Shown piece after piece: positions 48,363 to 59,767 of a DNA stretch of 64,000 bases (its first letter is position 1; the number at the start of each line of letters is the position of its first letter). The notes under the pieces are model-generated. The model did not search any database. It worked only from the letters and a program-made list of their open reading frames with translations, and was not told where the DNA came from. The position numbers and the translations under genes are program-made. The stretch is from Lobosporangium transversale. Its lineage: Eukaryota; Mortierellomycota; Mortierellomycetes; Mortierellales; Mortierellaceae. The stretch lies in NCBI RefSeq assembly GCF_002105155.1, contig NW_019028983.1, positions 770,001-834,000 of the forward strand. The letters run 5' to 3'.

Positions 48363-49363
48363 ATAGAGGTCTATTATTGCCATGAAGGATTAATATCTAA
48401 TCCTGCTCTGTCGCCATCCCCTACTCCATCGTAAAAGAGCATAAAAAATATTAGATCAAACTCATTCTTGCCCTTGCTCGGTTCTTGTCACCCACCTTAT
48501 CCATCAGAGTTTACAACTAGGTGCTTTTTTATGCAGTAAAGCATTGCTTGCTCTCACACAGCCGATTCATGGCAACCACATGTATCACGTGCGAATAAAG
48601 CCAAGTATATATTCTAGTATGTCATTCTATTTATCGTGCAAAGTAATCCAACCGCTCGGATTATCCATGATTGGGTTCATCACACGGTGTAGTCAAAGTG
48701 AGAAGCAACGGTCAGTATGTCCAAAACTAATCACATGCAGCATAGAGTATTTTGTTTGAAGGCCTGCAAGAAGTCTTTATCTCTTGTAAACGAGGAAAGC
48801 TTCAAAAATAGGGTCGCACTAATTTAATACTTTTTTTTAATATCGCCATTTTATCTTTTTTCTTTAATTCCTATTGCGCAGCATTCGCATATGCTTCCAT
48901 AAAAGCCTTCGGGGAACTCCCGAGCATGCTCCAAATATCTTAGCTTCGTACCCATAATGATTCGAGTGATTTCAGTGTCGCTGGATGGAAACCAAGATTG
49001 TGTTTTGCGTAGAACCAAACGTTTTCAGTTGCCCAGAGGGTTTACTGACCATTTTATCGACCTGATTCTACCTTGGCGTTGTCATACTAAAATACGGACT
49101 TTTCTCGGCCCAATCTCGAGAAATAAGTGCAGGGCCCTTATCCTTAGGGATATTTACTTATACTGCTGCATCGATCCTTCTCTGAAGCTATAGTGACCCG
49201 CATCTAGTCGCAGAAAAATTTAGGAAAAAACCTTAATTAGTCACTCATTTTGGTGTACATCTCTTCTTAAAGTCAATCATCATCTCTCTGCACACTCAGA
49301 AAAGTTTTTATTTTCCTTAATATATAATCTATAAATTATAATGGGCGACTTGAATAAAAGAAG
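47462..49363. other. Gene-poor decayed DNA
   Basis: Contains an A tract near 47814-47834, a T tract near 48333-48360, and short protein-like stretches, for example near 47995-48110 on the plus strand (ERPPSTLATRRVSFTITASY) and a 103-codon minus frame at 47472-47783. None can be joined into a gene. Probably repeat debris. Confidence 0.4.
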
Positions 49364-49516
49364 AGGCAGTTGCGAGATGCTCGACAAAAAAAAGTACAAC
49401 TCAAATTTGTTGAAGTAGAACAGGCTTTACAGATATCACTCCAGAATTTGCAGACAGAGGTCATCGATGACTCAGTTGATATAGACTTTAGTAGCTTCCA
49501 GCTTGGAGAGGAGTGA
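49364..49516 (+). pseudogene. Fragment of a coiled-coil-like coding sequence
   Basis: A 50-codon open stretch (RQLRDARQKKVQLKFVEVEQ ... DDSVDIDFSSFQLGEE) ends in TGA. It begins in a different frame from a nearby ATG at 49341 (MGDLNKRRG), consistent with one frameshift. Charged, Q-rich start regions of this sort occur in fungal transposases of the KDZ type, but this is a guess. Confidence 0.3.
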
Positions 49517-52340
49517 GTGAAATCTCAACATATACAGAGCTGGAAGAATATCAACAACGATCCAGAGACTGAACGAGATTCAGGGATGAAACTGAGGTGG
49601 AAGAGTGGATTAATAGAGCGTGTTTTAAAATTTTTTTTGGGCAAATACTGCAACCCCAAATGCAAGATGCAGCCAACACCATGAAGACTAGAAAAGCATA
49701 TATAGACAACTCACAATCTATGACCTTTTTTAAAAGGTAGCAACTCAAAGCGGTTGCCGTGGGTACTCCATCTCTCTCCCTTTAGTTTTACTGCGATGCC
49801 TAAAAACCCCACAAACAAATCTATCGAAACTATTGTTCCTTGTGATAATCAACAATATGTTTGTAAATAGCTTCATATTTCTTGTATTGGAGCTTCCCTT
49901 TATAATGTCAAGAGCAAACATATGATGGTTTATTACTTACAGCTATCGCATGGACGCATATCGAAAAAATATGTCTGGTCATATTGCTGAACAGGTGAAA
50001 AAATATTGGTCTCATTGGCGTATTCCAGCAAACTGGGACTTGGAAATATAGTGCCTGACACCCTTAACAATAACAGTGACATAATTATAAATAAGGTTTA
50101 GCCAATCAAAAATCGAGATTTTAGTCCTAATTTGATGCTCACATATGAAAATGGTCCATCTTTTTTTTCAGATAACTCAAGAATAGAAAGTGATATCGAC
50201 AAAAACGCTCTGTCCTGCCAAAGAGAAATGACAGATGAAGAGGATAGCAGCACTATTTTTTGTTTTTGATCCTTTATTGGGATGTTAACTGGCGTCCCTC
50301 TCAGCCTTTTTTTTTCTAAAAAAAATCTACGACTAGATGCGTGTCACTGTAGCATGCGTCACTTACGCCATAATAGGCTATACTATCCCGGACCTATTTT
50401 CAGTGTCGCCGCACGTCAGAACGAGTATTTTAAAATAGCTTTAAATTAAACAGTCGTTTGAAGCGCGGGAATTAGCTATTTAATGTTGAGTATCGTTACA
50501 GGAGTAAGTTCAAAGGTCTGTACGCCTATAACATTCACAGTCTCTCAATGGTGATCATTAATTATTCTAATCCTTCTAGCCTAAGCATGTCGGTCGAGAC
50601 TAGCAATGTTCGATGGCTCCATGTCAGGCCATCGAACAGAACATGCAATCAGAATCTACAAGCTACAAAACAAAAAAGCGTGCTGTAAGCTGACAAAGTA
50701 TATATATATATATGTATATTTTTATTTATATTTATATACAAGTTACAGTTGCTAATAATTATGAAATGGCTAAATACAAATATACAAATAAAAAATAATA
50801 AATTTGAATCAAACTTTAGACACTTTTCCAACAGGGGGTAGCTTGTTGACGAATTTAATCCGACTCCTTTTTCAACATCATTATGTTACCCAAAAGGCAA
50901 CATTGCAAATTAGGGTCTATGGGACACTCGGGTATCTTATCCTTGACTACTGGCGACAAAAAAAAAATAAAAAGAAAAAAAAGAAAAAAATACATCTATA
51001 TAGATACATGTGATCCTAGGAGGTTCAATAATTATTGAGCACTACACTTTTTTGTGAATCTGTGCAGATATTGTCCTTATCTCCTTACTTGCAAGTACCG
51101 GCTCATACTTATGAGATACAGAAAACCCCCTATTTAACATTAATCTTCCATTAATACGTGCTTTTTTTTTTTTTTTTTACGCATAGGAGGTGTAACAGTA
51201 TGGCTAAAAAGGAACTTTTTCTTATTCGCATTAATAATCATCACTCTATTTTTTTTTTTTTTTCTTTTATTCTCTCCGCATTGATACATTTATAAAAATT
51301 CAGATTTGTACCGCATTAAGGGTAACATCAACCCTTCGTCATCAAATCCAATTTTTAAAAGTGAGGACGGCTATTATTTCATGCAACCCCATTATCAACA
51401 TTACCGAGAGTAGGGGAATACCACATAGAAATGGTCAAATTTGAACATTCGGGTTGCTAGCTTCCTTGCTAGCTTCCACAGATATTCAGATAGTATTGTT
51501 AGTATGAATTGATAATAAATAAGGGAAGCATCATACATCGATGTTCTCAGCTCTAATGGCTATGAGCATCATACTCACTACCATCATTGCTAGCATTATC
51601 GGTATGGATTGACCATAATCAAGAGAACCACCGTATTCACTTATTCACTATCATCATTACTGACCCTATCTCAATTACTAGAATAATATTTAGATCACTG
51701 CTTATTTTAACTAATGTCCTCGAGTTGCTCTGAGCGACAAAGGACAGGCTTATTGATGAGGCGGAATAAGGTTCGGAGAAAAAGGAGAGGTTCTAGCTGA
51801 GGCCCTGACCTTGGTTTCGGCTGTCTACTACTGCTTGGAAGCGACTCCTTCGCGTTGTGTGTGGATTCTTCTCGGAAACGGCCCAAGCCTCTGCTATTAG
51901 TTTCATTCGCTATGTCCCGAATTATAGAGGTATACCACCCACATATTAGTTTAACTCGCAATAAAGAACATGTATATTCAGCGAGCATAAAAACTGGTAA
52001 ACACTAATTATTGTACACGGAGTTGCGGTATATCTGATTGGAAGGGGGAAAACCCCAAAGTGCCTTTTTTTTTGAATCGCACTTTTACATTTTTTTTTTC
52101 TTTGGAAGCCCAATAAAAAGTAATTGACTAGAGGCTCAATATTTATAACACTGTTGTTTGTTATTTTTTTGCTTTTGTTTTGTTTTGTTGCAGTGCATAA
52201 ACGCTTTCCAAAGCTACTAAAGGCCACTAAAAACCCAGATCGTGAGCGATAAAGGATAGGAACAAAAAGTATATATATACATATATATATATTATATTAC
52301 GTTTAATTGAGAGTAGGCGGTTAAAATGCGCATATAAATT
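49517..52340. other. Gene-poor, AT-rich decayed DNA
   Basis: No intact gene. A minus frame at 51988-51707 (93 codons) and further short fragments look like repeat debris. Runs of T near 51163-51178 and 51250-51263, and (TA)n stretches near 50698-50713 and 52268-52295, are present. A diverged direct repeat lies at about 51490-51632. Confidence 0.4.
51490..51632. repeat. Diverged direct repeat, about 100-bp period
   Basis: The block at about 51490-51533 (ATTGTTAGTATGAATTGATA...) recurs in altered form at about 51591-51632 (ATTATCGGTATGGATTGACC...), each followed by AA-AGGGAAGCATCA or AAGAGAACCACC-like sequence and ACTCACTA/ATTCACTA motifs. This is an old tandem duplication. Confidence 0.45.
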
Positions 52341-52460
52341 TCAGTGAAAGAATAATGGGAGGAAATATCTCCAGAATCGGTACATGAAAAAAAAAAAAAA
52401 CAATTTTATCTGTCTAACATAAAATATAATAAAAAAAATAAATAGAAAAAAAAGACGTAC

Positions 52461-53434
52461 CTCTTGCGGCGTCAAGTGAGGGTAATTCTTAGTCATACAT
52501 TTGCTCTGCTGCTGAAGGAACCGATTATAAGCAGTAGTTTTTTTGTTAAAGCCACTTCTTGATACCCTGTGGGAAATCTTTCCTGTCTTTGTAATCTTCA
52601 CATCCGGCTTTTTTGTTCTTCGTACGGATACAGATCGAGTCGGATTGGTACCATTTTCACTCAGTGCTTCAGTATCACCTTTAACACCACTATTCGAGAC
52701 TTTCAATATACAAGAAGGGTTATTATCACTAGAAGCAGGCTCGGGCGTAGATGTCGATGGAGGAATATAAAGGCGCGACTGTTGTGCATCTGGCAGGGTA
52801 TTTTTTACTGAATCATCAAAAAGAGCTAATGGCAACAAAAACGTTCATGTTTGTTAGATTTACCCACATTGCTCTGAACAGATGATATGTGTTGTTTCTG
52901 TAGTCTGATAAGTGATGTTGCGCGCAGGGCTCTTTTAGTCGACTAACCTGGTGTGTACTGGCAAATTAATTGTCCCGATGGATGGTGCGGTATAGGGATC
53001 GAGGACGGAGTAGATATGGAAGGTAGGGTTGACGAAGGAGAAGGAAGTTCGAAGGTGGTGAACGATCTTGGTGATTGTGGTGTAGGGTTGACCAGGAAAT
53101 GTATTGGGATGGAACGGGCCCTCTGCGCTGGTACTGGAGATGAAATTCCCGCCCCATCCCTTATGTTGCTTCTGTCGGAGGGAGGGAAAGAGTAAGGCGG
53201 TGGAATGCGACTCGGATTACTATTGCCATTGTAGCTGGCGCTTGTGGGAGGTGAATTTTGTCCTAATGGTGTAACTGTATTGAGACACATTGCTGATATA
53301 CTGGCATACCATGAAAGCGGGGGATCATTTCCCAAGGTTGCTGCCGATATCTCAGCAACTTCAGCTTGAGAACAGCCATTTTCCTTCGTTTCATGTGCAG
53401 ACTGTATTATTTGTGTCAACTTTTTGAGACCCAT
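52461..53434 (-). CDS. Putative HMG/YABBY-like DNA-binding protein, 3' end unresolved
   Basis: Two minus-strand exons, 53434-52948 and 52825-52461, join in phase to 284 residues. The first 160 residues are Ser/Pro-rich and disordered after a helical start (MGLKKLTQIIQSAHETKE). The second exon has a basic stretch (SVSVRRTKKPDVKITKTGKI) and then TAYNRFLQQQSKCMTKNYPHLTPQE, like the first helix of HMG-box or fungal YABBY-like domains (SAYNxFxxxxxxxxKxxxPxLxxxE). The domain would need a further exon, since the frame stops soon after the GTACGT donor at 52460. Downstream sequence down to 52340 has a T tract (A on the plus strand) but no convincing acceptor with HMG-like sequence, so the gene may be truncated or the exon may lie further away. 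Confidence 0.45.
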
Positions 53435-54780
53435 TTTTCTGGTTGAGAATATGAGACGGCAAATAATATTGTGGAAGCTAAGCTCTGGTAATAACAGAAC
53501 ATATAGCTATTGCGGGTTGCTACGTAGCTGCAAGGACGAAGAGAAGAGAAAAGGAGGATACCCTTTAGTTTTCAATTGGAGACACAGATTGGAAAGGGAT
53601 GTCAAGAGAGGATCCGGTGTTGAACAAACAAACTAGGGCTATTAGCATGACGGATTGAACGTGGATAATGATAAATAATAACCCTGTTGCAGGTGCAACA
53701 TGAGTAACCTGAGAGAAGGATAAGAAAGATAAGAGTTTGATTGAAGGAAGGAGCAGAAAGCAGGAAAATGCTTATAAATAATTTTTGTTGAAAATTGCTC
53801 CAAAAGACGCCCTAATCTTGTGGACTATTCAGACTATTCAGGCACTTAGAACCATAAATCAAGTACGAGTACTTAATTATAATTGGATGCCTCCTAATCA
53901 TCCAAAAAAAAAAAAAAAAAAAAAAAAAATGGTGATGTGAATTGCTTGGCAAGGAAAATAATCAATTGGCTCTTACTTCAAGTCTGCACAGTTAATAAGC
54001 CAGACATTAATTAAAGCGGTATAGACCCCATGGCTGGGAAATCTAGCCGTTGGGTGCATATCCAGAAGATTGACCTCTTTCCCAAGCATGCAAGCCATTA
54101 TGCATTCACTGAAATACAGGCAACCTTCCACTTGGAACTAGAAATAGCATCTCGAAATTAAATAGAGGTTTGGTCTCTGAATTGATACTCTCGCTTTCCT
54201 GCTTTTCACTCAACTGAAAGCTGTCAGTACATTCAAACATACCCTTTTCATGTTTGTTTCTGTGCACGAATGGTCTTGAAGTGCAAGCAGCATCGTTTGT
54301 CACTTTGGCCTCTCGGCCATGGCATCGACGATAACTTCCTGCAGCTGAACATGCTCTCTCGTCATTTCTGCATCCTTGACCACATGCGTTCCTTTGTTCC
54401 TAATAAAAACTGCATAATAAAACAGGTTTTTAATGAAAGCTGCGCTGATACCCATCTGTAGTATTTTTTGGAGGGGATGCCGTCCTACCCTGCTTACATA
54501 CTGTATAAAAGTAAACGCGCGTGATCATGCGGAGCGAATAATTTTGTTTTCAGAAGCATAGCACGCTTTGTGCTTTTCGTTGCTGACAATGGGACTACGG
54601 ACAACATGCATCAAAATGTAATACTATGAAGAGTGAGACTAAAACAGTCTCGTCTCTCATCTGATCATTGCCACGGTTGGTAAAATTGTAGCATAGCTCC
54701 GAAAAAATGTTTCTTACCAATTCAGTAGTATTCAGCTAGTCCTGTATCGTCCTACAAAGATCCGCTTCCAATACTTCTGG
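53435..54780. other. Spacer with an A tract
   Basis: No supported gene. An A tract of about 25 nt lies near 53905-53929. The first about 200 bases are probably the promoter of the minus-strand putative HMG/YABBY-like gene. Confidence 0.4.
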
Positions 54781-55145
54781 CAGATTCCAGAAGGAATAGG
54801 GGATACTATTTCAGTTAAGCCTTAAAATAGGACCGCATGTGTTCGATTAGGTTAAGACCAAGGACTATACCCGGCCAATATAGGGTCCTTCCCCACATTC
54901 ATCGACTCCACACTCCTTAGTGACCATTCTCATGTGTTTGATTCCGCTGTCATGTCAGAAGATGGACTCATCTTTAACCATCCATACCGCACTCTTCAAC
55001 TGATGTCTGGAGACTATAGTGTCTGAGGCATTTTGCTTGTATGGTAGGTAAGAAATTCCACGAAAAAATTCAACTGGTGTCTGCAGATCCTTTGAGAGAG
55101 TATTTTGATGAAGGTTATGAGCCCATACACCCATCAATATAGCGA
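54780..55145 (-). mobile_element. Dead Tc1/mariner-type transposase fragment
   Basis: Reading the minus strand, the segment near 54880-54823 gives WPGIVLGLNLIEHMRSYFK, a degraded form of the Tc1 motif WPxxSPDLNPIEHxWxxLK that holds the third catalytic acid (the Glu is kept). About 70 nt upstream, HDSGIKHMRMVTKE corresponds to the second Asp block (QDNDPKH...). The blocks are in different frames with a stop between. An open minus frame at 55137-54955 precedes them. This is clearly a non-functional relic. Confidence 0.65.
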
Positions 55146-55545
55146 TATAGTGAATATCACTTTATGACATACAGGATTATACCTTGACATTGTACCTAAT
55201 TACAGCAATTTGGCAAGACACTGAAGGTGCATCACGCCGGAGACCATCGATGGCAAAATTTTTTGAGTGTGTACCGAAGAAAAAAAAAAAAGAATCACCG
55301 GCATAGTGTTTAAATGTGAACAGAAAAAAGGCTGTCTCTTCTCAATAGCAAAGTTTGGTTATTTAAATCAATGATTACCACAATTGTCCCACTTCGAGAA
55401 TGATCTGATTCGATAAAGGAGAGTGGAGGAAATATCCAAAGAAAACAAAGTGAAACAGTAAGGCATTTTTGATAGGCAGTGTATCGCATTAAAATTTAAT
55501 GTATTTTGTGATTATATACAAATATAGTAGTAAATCATAATAAGG
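55146..55545. other. Spacer without visible gene
   Basis: AT-rich 400-nt stretch, probably the outer part of the Tc1 relic and the 3' UTR of the minus-strand His-rich gene. Nothing else is seen. Confidence 0.4.
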
Positions 55546-56343
55546 TTACAAGCGGTGGTTGTCGACAGCACCCGAAGTGTTGTATTGGCCGGGGATTTGA
55601 GTACCAGCTGCGGTCGTGGTGGCACTATTGGGGTTATAATTACAGGGAACATGGGTTCCAGCAGCAGTTGTGGTGCCTGGAGCACCCATTGCCGGGACCG
55701 TCTTGTCAGTGTTGTGAACGGGTGCAGTTTGGTGCACGTTGTTTGCGTTGACAGGTACTGTACTGTTGTTGGTGTTAATGGGGGCGCCATTGTGGGGGTG
55801 TTGCGCGTGCTGACCGACAACAGGGTTGTGGACATGCTCAGCAGCATGAGCTGTCGGAACAACACCAGCCGCTGTCGGGGGAATATTCTGGCTGAATGTA
55901 GGAACATTGGTAGTTCCAGTAGGGCCGGCAGGGGCAGGGTGCTGAACACTAGCGGTATTCAACCCCCCAATAGCACCAGCAGCAGCGCCAGCGGTAGCGG
56001 CAGTGCCATGAACATTGTGATGGTGGTCATTACGCAAAGGGTCCGCGTGGTTGTGGTGGTCTTTACTAAGAGGATTAGCGTGGCTGTGAGGATCCTTGTA
56101 ATCGGCGTGATGGCTATTCACAGGAAGAGTAGAGGCAGGGGCGCCAGCCTGTGAGTTGTAGGCACTGTAATCAACCGTATTGCCATGAGGAACAGCACTG
56201 CCAGTGTGGGCGTGAGTAGTGTTGTGATGATCAGTGGCGTCGTGGGTCTTTCCTGTAATCTTGTGAACCAAATGACTGGCTTTGTCCTTGATGGTCTCCA
56301 TGGTGGAAGGCTTGGTGTTGGCTGTTGTCTCGTGGTGATTCAT
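55546..56343 (-). CDS. Histidine-rich hydrophilic protein of unknown function
   Basis: Single exon of 265 residues starting at the ATG at 56343. An in-frame upstream ATG at 56427 is rejected because it lies upstream of the TATA box. The sequence is His, Asn, Thr, Pro, Ala and Gly rich with no hydrophobic segment. A lysine-containing amphipathic start (TMETIKDKASHLVHKITGKT) recalls hydrophilin/LEA-like stress proteins and small dehydrin-like fungal proteins. Short repeats follow: NPLSKDHHNHADPLRNDHHH, and a twice-repeated TTTAAGT near the end (GTTTAAGTHVPCNYN and TTTAAGTQIPGQYN). The many histidines could bind metal ions. A compact TATA-driven promoter and intron-free structure suit a highly or stress-induced gene. 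Function is inference only. Confidence 0.6.
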   Translation of the reverse strand: MNHHETTANTKPSTMETIKDKASHLVHKITGKTHDATDHHNTTHAHTGSAVPHGNTVDYSAYNSQAGAPASTLPVNSHHADYKDPHSHANPLSKDHHNHADPLRNDHHHNVHGTAATAGAAAGAIGGLNTASVQHPAPAGPTGTTNVPTFSQNIPPTAAGVVPTAHAAEHVHNPVVGQHAQHPHNGAPINTNNSTVPVNANNVHQTAPVHNTDKTVPAMGAPGTTTAAGTHVPCNYNPNSATTTAAGTQIPGQYNTSGAVDNHRL

Positions 56344-56708
56344 TTTGAAATATTTGTTTTTTGTTGGATATGATTGATAGCCTTTCTGAAGAAGCGAGTA
56401 AGCGCTCCTTTTATACCTTTTCAGCATAGCAAACTTTACAACATAAAAAGGACGCGTGGCTCAAGTGGCTCCGGTGCTCTAATGGATAAACACGTAAATA
56501 CGTCATTATGAGGGGGTTATGATGATCATTGCTTGTAAACAGGAATTATCTATTAACTCGACTAGACACATGAACTACTGCTCAACCCCAAAATTCTTAG
56601 AATCACGTCAGATGGTCTAAATGAATAATTAGCCCAGCAAAAATTCTCATTATGACGAGATTCTGCGGCGCTAACAAAAAGCTTGGCATTTTATAGAATA
56701 TTCATTTT
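56344..56708. other. Region between ASH2 3' end and His-rich gene start
   Basis: This holds the promoter of the His-rich gene (TATA at 56415-56407) and the ASH2-distal spacer. A stretch near 56466-56500 looks vaguely like the 5' half of a tRNA-Arg, but it has no T arm. Confidence 0.5.
56407..56415 (-). promoter_or_regulatory. TATA box of the His-rich protein gene
   Basis: TATAAAAGG on the minus strand lies 64 nt upstream of the ATG at 56343, an ideal sequence and spacing for a short leader. Confidence 0.65.
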
Positions 56709-59571
56709 CTATGGCCGATCATAATATGCGCCCTCACTAGCATCATCATCGCCATCGTCATCTTCCTCTACATCATCATGACTTAGATTTCCCATTTGAT
56801 TATGGTCATGGCTGAGTTTGCGCCCATGTGAATCATCCATATAATGATCAGAATAATATTGTCTGTCGTCATCTGTGTTCTCCATCTGAGCATCAAGTGA
56901 GCGATTGCCATTGTGTAAATATTCTTCATCGTCGTGCCTGTGCTGAGTTTGGTGATCGCGATCATCGTCACCATTACCGTCTTCGTCAAGACCACCATGA
57001 CCTTGATGCTCGCTCTCTATCAGCTCATGTTCAGCCGCAGAGTCCATGTCCACGTCCACGTCCACGTCCACGTCTATACCCACGTCCACATCTGCGTCAC
57101 CGTCATCCTCCTCCTCACCAACACTGCCTTGACTTCTCCTCGAGACACGGTGAGAATGATCTTTTAGGATATTACCACTCATCTCACTACCATCATAGTC
57201 ATCTCGCCTATGTCCATATCTCTGAGGGGTTGCTTGGCCATCTATCGTCATTGAAGAGTCATCTACAGTCTTCGTAGCCGCTTCTTGTAAACCACGTTCG
57301 AGAACAGCCTGCTCAGAGACCCATAGCTCAACTTCATCCACAAGATCAATCAAACATTCTTCGATCAACTTCTCCTCCCACCTGGAAGACATTGGCTGCC
57401 AGATATATTCCTCCTCAAAAACAGGTCTACCTTCAGCCTCAGCCTCGGGATCCTTGCTTGGGGGGAATCTAAAGTTAGGCCCAAAATTAGCCGTTGCAGT
57501 CCCGTTCCGGTACACTGAAATAGCTGGATAGTATCCTAGAGTGCCATCATCAAATCGAAGTTGTTCTTTCTCCTTTGCGTTCTGTTCGATCGGCAAGAGT
57601 GCAAATAAATCCTGCGCCATAACGCCTTGACAGACGCCATTCTTATAGATAATGATTTTTGATCCTGGAATGACAGGTGGGGGGATTGGCTTGTCCAGGC
57701 TGGTTTTGACAGGTGTTGCTTCGTACTCTGCCATCTCGATATATCTCTTAGTTGGCGAATAATCTACTGATTCAAAGTAGAGCTGCCCTTTAAAGTAAAA
57801 TGGTCTTCGAAGTCGACGATGTTTGAAGAAGGACTTCTCGTTGCCATCAGGAGGCAATGAAATGTACAATCCTATCACATCACCCGTTTTGAACGCCTCC
57901 CCAAATGGCATCACTCGCGACATGTGCACTTTCTCACCCGTCGTATCTCGTATTCCATAGCTATATGCGTCAAAGCCAACTGGCGCTTGCAATGTTGCTA
58001 TGTAGGATATAAGAGAGAAATTAGATGATTCAATCGACGATATATCGCTGCGATGGGAAACATGCAGTCGTATTATATATATATATATATATATTCATGT
58101 ATAATGATACCTTCACGTCTTGCCCAACCAAGTCGAACGTGTGCACCATCACGCCCTTCAAACCGTGGTTCTCCACCTCTTTCAACGGTGACCTCGTAAA
58201 ACCATTTCCCCTCACGCACACCACAGTTAGCACGAACCATACGAAAGCCCTTCTCTGTTGTAATAGTCATACACTCCTCGTCAACCAGCATATACGGGCT
58301 CATATCTTCCCTGCTAAGGCGTACTCCAGACAAGACTGGGTTGGCTGTCTGACGGTAAAGCATGTACTGCAGCAGCGGATCTGGCTCACAGGTGACGTAC
58401 TTAAAACGGTGACGATTGTAAGGATGTTCGTTAGAGGTGCTGAAAGGCGCCAAGTTTTCGCCGCTCTTCGTGGGAACTACTGTGTTGGGAAGGGGTATAT
58501 ATGTAGTTGGTGGAATAACTGGCGGTGTTGCTGGATGACGGTTATTACTGGATGCTGAACTCTTTGACTTTTTTTCTGATCTATTAGTCGAGCCCTTTTT
58601 GTTGGTTGGTTCTTCTTGCACCCCAGTGACTACGTTGCTCTTCCTTTTTCCTTCGCGTGGTGTCTTTGATACTAACTTTGATCCTGGTGACTGATGGCTC
58701 TATATAACCGGAGGACATATACAATAAGCATAAACGTTCAAATTAATTGTTCCTGAATAAAAAGCCAGTTAAACTCGTACCGTAATATGTCCTGGCTTTA
58801 TATCCCAAAGGTTTGATTTGACTAAACAAAAATCCGATGATGCCGAACGTGCCTGTTCATCTGTTGCAGCAAATACATCCTTAGAAATATACAAACAGCT
58901 TCCGAGTGTTGCCCACCAAGTCTGAGTCCTGCTCCGGTCGGTACAAAGAGCCTTCCAATGACGATCAACGTATGGCAAAATGTGGTCTTTCTTATTGAAA
59001 TAATAGCGATACTCATTCCAGTCCATAAAGTCAGCATTGACGGACCACATATTTTCTTCATTGGGTGTCTTGCTAGGTCCTGAAACCTGAGAATTCTTAG
59101 CCTCCTTGAGATACTCCTGAACGACAAGGTTGGCGATAGTGGTGGCGCATATCTCTTTCCATCCTGCAGTAACACGTTCAAAAAATTCAGAGATACTTCC
59201 AGGCTCCTGATGCTGCTGATTCCTACCAGTAGGTTTAACGACACAGACTTTGCATAGAAATTTGTAGTTGGTGATAAATGGTACAGCTGGACCAATATCC
59301 ACCTCTATACATGAAGCATGGAACCAGTTCTGGCAGCCTATAGATCCCAAGAGTAGGGCCTGATCAGCCTGGTAATACATTAAAACCTTTCGTTTCTGAT
59401 GTCCAAAAAAAAAAAAAAAAAAAAAAAAAAAGAATTACAAATCCGAGTACCTTTACACTGTAATGACAGTTCATCTAGTCGTCTATCATGTCCACAATAG
59501 CAATAGCGCCCTTCGCGATTGATGGTGTGGGCAGCATTCCAGGTGAGTTGCTGGGTATTGTAAGAAGCCAT
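56709..59571 (-). CDS. ASH2-type COMPASS subunit (PHD-like finger, winged helix, SPRY)
   Basis: Four exons on the minus strand: 59571-59451, 59337-58781, 58699-58111 and 57997-56709, giving 851 residues. Joining exon 1 to 59337 restores a PHD-like zinc finger (RYCYCGHDRR, LSLQCKGCQNWFHASC, FLCKVC), then the Ash2 winged-helix region (MDWNEYRYYFNKKDHILPYV, WWATLGSCLYIS, HITSHQSPGSK). The SPRY domain spans about 300-560 (REGKWFYEVTVERG, AHVRLGWARREATLQAPVGF, GDVIGLYISLP). ASH2/Bre2 supports SET1/MLL methylation of histone H3 Lys4. Yeast Bre2 lacks the finger, so this is the animal-like long form. An odd acidic, His-rich C-terminal tail of about 180 residues includes DVDVDVDVDMD encoded by a minisatellite. 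An alternative acceptor upstream of 59337 would break frame. Confidence 0.9.
57045..57095. repeat. Short tandem repeat coding DVDVDV in ASH2
   Basis: Six-base units (GTCCAC on the plus strand) are repeated several times with small changes, in the acidic tail of ASH2. Confidence 0.85.
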
Positions 59572-59767
59572 GGATGCTTGCCGAGTAGCTCGTTGGTACA
59601 CACGATCAGACGAAGTTGATGAGGTCTTGTTGAATAAATTTGATCACCTGATGTTTCCTTTTATTAAAGACTTCGCTTTTCTCCATTTTATTCCTTGTTT
59701 CAGCTTTTATCTCTTTCTATTGTCTCCCATTCACTTCTCTTTTTACAACTTCCCATCTGAAACGAAT
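59572..59767. promoter_or_regulatory. Short shared promoter of ASH2 and VCX1
   Basis: Only 196 nt separate the divergent start codons. The VCX1 side is C+T-rich leader. There is no clear TATA box. A bidirectional promoter is inferred from spacing alone. Confidence 0.45.

Noticed and set aside
56344-56427. Longer start for the His-rich protein
   Set aside because: The TATA box at 56415-56407 lies inside that extension, so the transcript should begin downstream of it.
56460-56510. tRNA-Arg-like 5' half (GGCTCCGGTGCTCTAATGGAT)
   Set aside because: No T arm or matching acceptor stem follows; at best a fragment.
59570-59767. Longer VCX1 N terminus from an upstream in-frame start
   Set aside because: The sequence is C+T-rich leader, overlaps the ASH2 start region, and the family begins near [10 protein letters not shown].
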